Below, piece by piece: positions 30,953 to 35,163 of a stretch of 35,163 bases of DNA. The notes under the pieces are model-generated. The model did no database searches, was not told the origin of the DNA, and worked only from the letters and a program-made list of their open reading frames with translations. This stretch comes from Acidimicrobiales bacterium. GTDB lineage: Bacteria > Actinomycetota > Acidimicrobiia > Acidimicrobiales > SZUA-35. Numbering within the stretch: position 1 is the first letter of the stretch; each line of letters opens with the position of its first letter. Both the position numbers and the translations under genes were made by a program. The stretch lies in the NCBI GenBank assembly GCA_020628305.1, contig JAHDFH010000018.1:1-35163 (forward strand), written 5' to 3'.

Positions 30953-30964
30953 TGTATTTACTAG
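30920..30964 (+). pseudogene. Truncated duplicate of the 57-aa coiled-coil gene
   Basis: The first ten codons (MNQDEKKLRL) are the same as in the intact gene at 31347; then the frame diverges (ACIY) and stops after 14 codons. It is a broken copy left by duplication or insertion. Confidence 0.75.
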
Positions 30965-30996
30965 ATTGAAATGGGACTACTGAAAGAGAATGGAAT

Positions 30997-31197
30997 ATGG
31001 ATATATTTGAACGTGACACTCTGTTATGTAGGTTGAGTGGAGATGAAAGCAAGGAGGCTGCCTTAGCGCTTGGTATCGAAAAACTAACCGAAAGGGGTTT
31101 AAGCCCGGATACACCAATCCAGGCTGAATGGAGCAGTATTGCGGATCGCTGGGCGGTTTTTGTCCCCAAAGGGGCTAAGCGGGTGCAAGTCTCTTAA
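30997..31197 (+). CDS. Hypothetical protein, 66 aa
   Basis: An unrecognised protein (MDIFERDTLLCRLSGDESKE at the N-terminus, ending VPKGAKRVQVS) lying between the two direct repeats. It looks like a small soluble alpha/beta protein with a single Trp-rich strand (EWSSIADRWAVFVPK). A GAGAATGG-type ribosome binding site precedes the ATG. Presence only inside the segment between repeats suggests it came with an insertion. Confidence 0.5.
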   Translation: MDIFERDTLLCRLSGDESKEAALALGIEKLTERGLSPDTPIQAEWSSIADRWAVFVPKGAKRVQVS

Positions 31198-31249
31198 ATG
31201 GGCCCGATGGCCTATTAAGGAATCGGCTAGTTATGTCGTAGTAGTAATC

Positions 31250-31325
31250 ACCAGCGGGTAACACCCAATCGGCAAGCGAGGCCACAACCGTCGCAACGGA
31301 GGTTCGAATCCTTCGGCTGGTGCCA
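31250..31325 (+). tRNA. tRNA-like element, probably degenerate
   Basis: A 76-nt stretch ending in CCA. The acceptor arms ACCAGCG / GGCTGGT pair in 6 of 7 positions with discriminator G, and the T-arm is perfect (GGAGG-TTCGAAT-CCTTC). The inner part is not canonical: no G18G19 in the usual place, U8 and U33 are absent, and the best anticodon arm (CGAGG-CCACAAC-CGTCG) is shifted by one and has a G-G mismatch, so no amino acid can be assigned. It could be a decayed tRNA, a tRNA-mimicking RNA, or an attachment-site-like remnant of a host tRNA. Confidence 0.4.
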
Positions 31326-31329
31326 ATAA

Positions 31330-31379
31330 ATCAATGAAAGGTAATTATGAATCAAGACGAAAAGAAACTACGCTTAGCT
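31330..31379 (+). repeat. 50-bp direct repeat, right copy
   Basis: Right-hand partner of 30903-30952 (two mismatches). It starts 4 nt after the CCA end of the tRNA-like element and runs into the intact 57-aa gene. Confidence 0.9.
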
Positions 31380-31520
31380 CGACTACGCAAGCACCTCAAC
31401 CGACAAGAAGACAATGTCGTGAGGGCGCTAGGGCGACTTGAAGCGGCTCAGAAAAACGCCGATGCAGCGATAGAAGAACGCAATGCGGCAATGGCCAAGA
31501 TTGCGGAGATGTTTGGATGA
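31347..31520 (+). CDS. Small coiled-coil protein, 57 aa
   Basis: An ATG with AAAGG upstream starts a 57-aa helical protein (MNQDEKKLRLARLRKHLNRQ, then EDNVVRALGRLEAAQKNADA and AIEERNAAMAKIAEMFG) with heptad-like Leu/Ala spacing along its whole length. It would form a dimeric or trimeric coiled coil. It is too short to be noticed by length filters but has a truncated duplicate at 30920, which supports a real gene. Its stop overlaps a 26-aa frame (ATGA). Confidence 0.65.
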   Translation: MNQDEKKLRLARLRKHLNRQEDNVVRALGRLEAAQKNADAAIEERNAAMAKIAEMFG

Positions 31521-31597
31521 GGGTGCCCGTAACCAGACTCTACCCAAATGCCAAGCGGGCGCACGACAGAGAAAATGCTCCAAAGGAAAAACCGTGA
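31517..31597 (+). CDS. Possible 26-aa peptide
   Basis: An ATG overlapping the previous stop (ATGA) opens a 26-codon basic frame (MRVPVTRLYPNAKRAHDREN at the start) ending TGA before the copy B repeat. It may be chance. Confidence 0.25.
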   Translation: MRVPVTRLYPNAKRAHDRENAPKEKP

Positions 31598-31609
31598 CAC
31601 CCTCGGAAT

Positions 31610-31680
31610 AATTTCGGAAAAAGGCTAAACCTTTTGGCGAATTGTGCCGATATACTATTAACGCCAACTTACGGAGAGAA
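31610..31680 (+). promoter_or_regulatory. 71-bp repeated promoter/operator, copy B
   Basis: A diverged copy of 27-97 and 35063-35133. The palindrome core (AAAAGG-CTAAA-CCTTTT, 31619-31635) and the ribosome binding site are kept; the -10 candidate is TATACT (31651-31656), closer to consensus than in the other copies. It stands directly before the secreted protein gene at 31683. Confidence 0.65.
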
Positions 31681-31682
31681 TA

Positions 31683-32177
31683 ATGTTCACCTTCATCATC
31701 GAAATCCTTATGACAATGCTAGCTTCACTAAGCTTCTCGTCGGCTGCTCCAGCTCCAGCTCCAACGGTAGTTGAAACGCCCGTGACCATCGAAATCGAAG
31801 CAGTCGCGCCTAAATTCACCGAGTGCGCTGACGGTTCGCTAGTTTCAACAAACAGCGAATGCCCGGAACCTGTCATCGTTCTTCCACCTGTTCTCGCTGA
31901 CGGACCGGGAAGCTGCTTTGATCTTGACATCGACTGCTCTGATGAAGCGCCTACCGTGATCATTCCTGAACTTGTTGACGGCCCAGGATCTTGCTTCGAT
32001 CTCGACAATGACTGCTCATCAGAGGAGCCAGTTGGCGCATTAGTACGAGTTTGCGATGTATCCACCGGCGAATGGGTCATGACTAACCCTGACACACTTA
32101 GCCTTGACTTCCCCGGCGGTTACTCGATCATCGGCGAGACGATGGACTCGACCATCACATGGTGTGCAAATGCCTAA
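31683..32177 (+). CDS. Secreted acidic protein with two cysteine repeats
   Basis: A 164-aa protein with a hydrophobic N-terminus (MFTFIIEILMTMLASLSFSSA) like a signal peptide, though without the usual basic start, then an AP-rich linker. Two modules of about 27 residues follow, each with DGPGSCFDLD.DCS (residues near 73-88 and 99-114), and a C-terminal domain with two more cysteines. Eight cysteines in all suggest four disulfides outside the cytoplasm. Asp-rich loops (DLDIDCSDE) may bind calcium. No family is known to me. It is directly under the copy B promoter, so it may be an early exported protein, for example for surface exclusion; this is a guess. Confidence 0.65.
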   Translation: MFTFIIEILMTMLASLSFSSAAPAPAPTVVETPVTIEIEAVAPKFTECADGSLVSTNSECPEPVIVLPPVLADGPGSCFDLDIDCSDEAPTVIIPELVDGPGSCFDLDNDCSSEEPVGALVRVCDVSTGEWVMTNPDTLSLDFPGGYSIIGETMDSTITWCANA

Positions 32178-32334
32178 GCATCCGAGACAGCAGCCGATAA
32201 ATGATCTGAATAAGGACTCTTGGCTTTACGAAGTTCTTCAAGAGCCTTGGTCAGAAGACGATGAATGCGTTCGAATATCGTGCACGAACACAGCACAATA
32301 CCGTGCGACAACATGCCGAATACACACTATCTAA
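32170..32334 (+). CDS. Hypothetical protein, 54 aa
   Basis: The ATG at 32170 overlaps the stop of the secreted protein gene by 8 nt. The protein is polar, acidic in the middle (LQEPWSEDDECVRISC), with three cysteines near the end (CVRISC, CRIH) that could form a small metal site with the His residue. Function unknown. Confidence 0.5.
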   Translation: MPKHPRQQPINDLNKDSWLYEVLQEPWSEDDECVRISCTNTAQYRATTCRIHTI

Positions 32335-32349
32335 AGAAAGCGGATTGAG

Positions 32350-32562
32350 ATGAATAACCCAGAAGTAACAGAATACGTTTGTGAAGAAACAGGCAAAGAA
32401 ACCCTCATGCTAGAAATTTCAGAAGACGGCATGAAGCCTCTCGAAATCGAGATATTCATTGAATCGCAAGCGCCCATCGAAAATGATGAAGTTCTCGGTG
32501 TGGTGCTTTCGATATCAGATGCCGAGGATCTTGCTCAACGAATTTTGGCGGTTGTGAAATGA
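32350..32562 (+). CDS. Hypothetical acidic protein, 70 aa
   Basis: An unrecognised acidic protein (MNNPEVTEYVCEETGKETLM at the start, then IEIFIESQAPIENDEVLGVVL, and a final helix SDAEDLAQRILAVVK). It has a likely alpha/beta fold. The ATG is preceded by a weak GGATTGAG site, and its stop overlaps the next gene by 4 nt. Confidence 0.6.
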   Translation: MNNPEVTEYVCEETGKETLMLEISEDGMKPLEIEIFIESQAPIENDEVLGVVLSISDAEDLAQRILAVVK

Positions 32563-32897
32563 AAACCGAAGAGATTTACCAGAGGGTGCGGCAGCATCTA
32601 ATCGAGCAAGAAACACGAAGCGAAAACGCACATGAATGTCTCTATCGCGGACCGAATGGAATGAAGTGCGCAGTGGGATGTCTAATCGATGATGAGCACT
32701 ACACTGCCGATCTGGAAGGCTTATCAGTAGTCCGCGCGGACAAAGTCACTTACGCCATTGCGCAATCTATCGGGAGAAGTCTCACAATCGAAGATGTTAC
32801 ATTGTTGAACAGTTTGCAGCGTTTCCACGACAATGCAAAGCCCGAGACATGGCATGACCGCCTCCCTGAGACATACGATGAATGGAAGAACACATGA
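32559..32897 (+). CDS. Hypothetical phage protein with GMKCAVG motif, 112 aa
   Basis: A helical protein beginning MKTEEIYQRVRQHLIEQ with a cysteine-containing loop (CLYRGPNGMKCAVGCLIDDEHY) and a helical C-terminus (LLNSLQRFHDNAKPETW). Similar loops occur in uncharacterised phage proteins, but I cannot name the family. The start overlaps the upstream gene by 4 nt and the stop overlaps the next start, so it is in a tight operon leading to the primase-helicase. Confidence 0.65.
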   Translation: MKTEEIYQRVRQHLIEQETRSENAHECLYRGPNGMKCAVGCLIDDEHYTADLEGLSVVRADKVTYAIAQSIGRSLTIEDVTLLNSLQRFHDNAKPETWHDRLPETYDEWKNT

Positions 32898-33052
32898 ATC
32901 ACAAGTACACACAGACAATCCCAAACTCGACATATTGGGACAAACGAAACAAGCCGAAATTCAAAGACTTATCGCCCGGCGATCGACTTCGCAAGAACGC
33001 TGATATCATTGAGGCGGATCCTGAAAGTGACACCGGAGGCAACGTTGCTTGA
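32894..33052 (+). CDS. Hypothetical protein, 52 aa
   Basis: A short hydrophilic protein (MNHKYTQTIPNSTYWDKRNK, then PKFKDLSPGDRLRKNADIIEAD and a polar end) whose ATG overlaps the upstream stop by 4 nt. It ends in GGAGGCAACGTTGCTTGA, in which GGAGG is the ribosome binding site of the primase-helicase and TTGCTTGA is an 8-nt overlap. Its existence is supported by both junctions. Confidence 0.55.
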   Translation: MNHKYTQTIPNSTYWDKRNKPKFKDLSPGDRLRKNADIIEADPESDTGGNVA

Positions 33053-34736
33053 CATTCAACCCCATGATTCGATATACGAGATCGCTCGGGAGTTCCAAAA
33101 GCTAAATCCAACGGTCCGAGTGTTCCCACTCGAGCCAAACAAGAAAGAACCGAAGAAAGGCATCCGCTGGACTGACGACTCGAAAAAGATCCGAGACTTT
33201 AATTGGGAAGGCGCCACAGGCTACGGCGTTGTTCCGATTGGAATGACCGGTATTGATTTAGATGGCTACGGCGCTGCGAAAGCATTTGAGTCTAAGGTAT
33301 CTGAGTTTGGAGACGCACCTGATACGTTGATCGTGCGAACACCTAATGGCGTTCACATGTACTTCACCGGCGAGACAGAGCATCGAAACGGATGGATGAA
33401 GAACATCGACATCCGGTCTGGGTCGTCAGGCTATCTTGTCGGGCCGGGGTCGATCGTCAAAGGCGCGCAATACCGTGTCGTCAGTGATGTAGCAGCAGCG
33501 CAGATCCCATCTCAGTACCGAGATCTGATCCTCTCGGGCACTCATGGACAGCAGGAAGCACGAGAAGCCATTGATGCTCTCGAGCGCACTCAGAACACAT
33601 TCCAGGATGTCGCGAATGCTATCGGATACAACAACACACTGTTGTCGTTGAAAGGCAAGTTGATCCGTATTGGGATCGACGAACCGACAACAAACCAGAT
33701 GGTCATCGCTGCAAACAACAACCTCGAGAATCCATATCCGCTTGACGACCTGAAGCACACCGTACTCGCAAACAAGGATTACGAACAGTTCGGCTATGAG
33801 CTTTCAGATGTCGACAAATCCTCGATCACTGGAGGACGTCTCACGACGCGTGAAGATCGCTTGAAGCGTCCGCCTCCCACCTGGCTCGTTGACCAGTGTA
33901 TTCCATCGCAGGGTGTGGGACAAGTTGTGGCAGCGTCTGGAACAGGAAAATCGTTTGCGATGATCGACCTAGGGCTGTCTATTTCCTCTGGCAAAGCTTC
34001 GTGGCTTGATCGAGATATCACACTTGAAGACAACAAAGATGTTGTGATCTTCATCAATTCTGAAGGCAACATGGGATTTCAGCGCCGCCTAGATGCTTGG
34101 AACGTCAAGGAGGGTGGTGTGTTTGACGAGAAGCTGTATGACTTGAACGCAGAAGAATTCTCGATCGACATATCAACAGAGGATGGGTTGATGTCTCTCG
34201 AGGCGGACATCATATCGGCTGACATCAAAGGCAAAGTCGCGATGGTTATCGCGGACACGCAAGGCCAGCTGTTCGCAACCGCTGACGAGAACTCTAATTC
34301 AGAGTTCAACCAAGCGATTAAGCGGATCAAACAATTCACGCACAAACACAAGTGTGCGTTTATTCTCGTCCATCACACAGGGCACGACGCGACGCGCGGG
34401 CGAGGAGCTAGCGCACAGCGGCAAGCGATGGATTTCCAATTCTCGATCGCTAACGGCGTAATCGATCTAACGAAGAGCAAAGAGTCTGAAGCTGCTCTCA
34501 ACAAGGCGTTCAGGCTCAGCGAAATTAAGGGTACCGATAGCGTAGCTTTCGACACATCGCAAGCGAATGTCAAGGACGTAGTACAGAGCCCCGACTTTCT
34601 GCCATCGCCTCAACGCTTCACAGGAAGTGCACTTGAAAACGCGGTGCGCGATCGCGTCGCGCGAGGAAGAAGCTATGTTTCAATTGCGATCGAACTCAAC
34701 ATTTCAGCCGAACAGGTAAAGGAGATAGTCGGATGA
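33045..34736 (+). CDS. Bifunctional primase-polymerase / RepA-like helicase
   Basis: A 563-aa replication protein. I place the start at TTG 33045, 5 nt after GGAGG; an alternative TTG at 33009 is worse. The N-terminal 140 residues are a prim-pol domain: DLD at 71-73 in GIDLDG, H104 in RTPNGVHMYF and DIRSGSSGYLVGPGS at 122-136. The second part (about 275-510) is a RecA-fold ATPase with Walker A AASGTGKS at 296-303, Walker B in VAMVIADTQG near 400, and LVHHTGHDATRGRGAS near 441-456. The end (GRSYVSIAIELNISAEQVKEIV) is a small HTH-like helix pair. Such proteins start and unwind replication forks. It overlaps the next gene by 4 nt. Confidence 0.9.
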   Translation: MLDIQPHDSIYEIAREFQKLNPTVRVFPLEPNKKEPKKGIRWTDDSKKIRDFNWEGATGYGVVPIGMTGIDLDGYGAAKAFESKVSEFGDAPDTLIVRTPNGVHMYFTGETEHRNGWMKNIDIRSGSSGYLVGPGSIVKGAQYRVVSDVAAAQIPSQYRDLILSGTHGQQEAREAIDALERTQNTFQDVANAIGYNNTLLSLKGKLIRIGIDEPTTNQMVIAANNNLENPYPLDDLKHTVLANKDYEQFGYELSDVDKSSITGGRLTTREDRLKRPPPTWLVDQCIPSQGVGQVVAASGTGKSFAMIDLGLSISSGKASWLDRDITLEDNKDVVIFINSEGNMGFQRRLDAWNVKEGGVFDEKLYDLNAEEFSIDISTEDGLMSLEADIISADIKGKVAMVIADTQGQLFATADENSNSEFNQAIKRIKQFTHKHKCAFILVHHTGHDATRGRGASAQRQAMDFQFSIANGVIDLTKSKESEAALNKAFRLSEIKGTDSVAFDTSQANVKDVVQSPDFLPSPQRFTGSALENAVRDRVARGRSYVSIAIELNISAEQVKEIVG

Positions 34737-35053
34737 TAACTGACATAATGTCAGAATTTGAACTCAATGAAATTCGACGGCACATTGAGGAACGCCGCGT
34801 TATCGAGCGGCACATACGAAGCCGCGTCCTTGGTAAAGAGGTGCGTTTCACTCGAGGCAAATTTTCTGGAAGGATTGCTATTGTAAAAAATATCCACATC
34901 AATGAGTCGCGTACCTACGATGAAGATTGGTCAATTCTACTTTATGCGCCGCCATTGAAGCTTCGCAATATAAGCTTTGAAGGCGACTATTTGAACTGCA
35001 ATGATGCACGTAGCTACCACCCGTTGAATTGGTTTGAATTTGTAGGAAGCTAA
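34733..35053 (+). CDS. Hypothetical protein, 106 aa
   Basis: A protein with a charged helical N-terminus (EFELNEIRRHIEERRVIERHIRS) and a beta-rich middle (GKEVRFTRGKFSGRIAIVKNIHI) like an SH3-type barrel found in DNA-associated proteins. The ATG overlaps the primase-helicase stop by 4 nt; another ATG lies 5 codons in. Not recognised as a family. Confidence 0.6.
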   Translation: MITDIMSEFELNEIRRHIEERRVIERHIRSRVLGKEVRFTRGKFSGRIAIVKNIHINESRTYDEDWSILLYAPPLKLRNISFEGDYLNCNDARSYHPLNWFEFVGS

Positions 35054-35062
35054 GCTAAAAAC

Positions 35063-35133
35063 AAATTCCAAAAAAGGCTAAACCTTTTGGCTAATTGTGC
35101 CGATAATATATTAACGCCAACTTACGGAGAAAA
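35063..35133 (+). promoter_or_regulatory. 71-bp repeated promoter/operator, copy C
   Basis: Identical over 71 nt to 27-97, with palindrome at 35068-35090 and -10 candidate TAATAT at 35104-35109, ending in the ribosome binding site of the partial gene at 35136. Confidence 0.6.
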
Positions 35134-35135
35134 TA

Positions 35136-35163
35136 ATGCGAGCTCAATTCAACATCGAGAACA
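35136..35163 (+). CDS. Partial gene at the right edge
   Basis: An ATG 6 nt after GGAGAAA begins MRAQFNIEN and runs off the window. If the window is joined to its left end, the frame continues without a stop through the first repeat into the gene at 105-491. Otherwise the rest of the gene lies outside. Confidence 0.5.

Noticed and set aside
31658-32095. A 145-codon - strand frame opposite the secreted protein
   Set aside because: Ser/Gly/Thr-rich mirror of the + strand repeats; the + strand gene has the promoter and ribosome binding site.
33009-33044. Primase-helicase start at TTG 33009
   Set aside because: The TTG at 33045 stands 5 nt after GGAGG and gives the recurrent 8-nt overlap; the extra 12 residues are not part of the prim-pol domain.
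1-35163. Temperate phage (integrase and repressor)
   Set aside because: No tyrosine or serine recombinase and no clear repressor were found; the tRNA-like sequence alone is not enough to propose an attachment site.

Overview
This window looks like most or all of a tailed, double-stranded DNA phage genome with siphovirus architecture. It has an HNH / small terminase / large terminase / portal / prohead protease / HK97-fold capsid series, a tail tube, a frameshifted tail assembly chaperone, a tape measure and minor tail proteins, followed by a full DNA replication and nucleotide module. I see no integrase, excisionase or recognisable repressor, so a lytic lifestyle is the simplest reading. The host cannot be fixed from sequence. 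A P27-type small terminase, a Gp37-like minor tail protein, a monomeric B12-dependent ribonucleotide reductase and one apparently leaderless start would fit an actinobacterial host, but this is weak inference. Gene packing is tight, with 1, 4, 8 and 14 nt overlaps, and base composition is moderate by eye.

Layout. (1) Positions 27-1412, + strand: a copy of a 71-bp promoter-like repeat and five small genes of unknown function, ended by a bidirectional terminator at 1432-1463. (2) Positions 29321 down to 1482, - strand: one nearly continuous unit of about 28 kb. It runs from a small basic protein and HNH endonuclease through terminase, portal, protease, capsid, connectors, tail tube, gpG/gpGT, tape measure and tail-tip proteins, then small membrane proteins, a DEDD exonuclease, nucleotide kinase, thymidylate-synthase-family enzyme, family A polymerase, RuvC-like resolvase, SNF2 helicase, Cas4/RecB-like nuclease, Sak4-like ATPase, ssDNA-binding protein, all-alpha dUTPase/dCTPase, class II RNR and finally a beta-helix tail-spike-like protein. 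(3) Positions 29322-29903: a non-coding divergence region with degenerate tandem repeats of 68-80 bp. (4) Positions 29904-35163, + strand: an accessory/early region with a two-module HNH-like protein, a duplicated gene start flanking a tRNA-like sequence, a secreted cysteine-rich repeat protein behind a second copy of the 71-bp repeat, a row of small genes, a primase-polymerase/helicase, and a third exact copy of the repeat at the right end.

How it fits together. The replication set is rich for a 35-kb phage: prim-pol/helicase, PolA, SSB, Sak4 ATPase, SNF2 helicase, PD-(D/E)XK nuclease, RuvC-like resolvase and a second exonuclease. The nucleotide set (RNR, dUTPase/dCTPase-type pyrophosphatase, TS-family enzyme, dNMP kinase) is of special interest because the TS homologue carries Asp at the position that is Asn177 in E. 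coli thymidylate synthase. That change marks dCMP-specific enzymes such as T4 dCMP hydroxymethylase. The phage may therefore make a modified cytosine nucleotide.

Other main signals: a textbook -1 frameshift site in the tail chaperone (CCCAAAA, 8-nt spacer, 8-bp stem); a terminator hairpin placed directly before the RNR ribosome binding site; three copies of an operator/promoter repeat on the + strand; and the absence of any recognisable endolysin. The identical 71-bp repeats at both ends may mean a circular genome cut near a repeat, or a contig that stopped at one.
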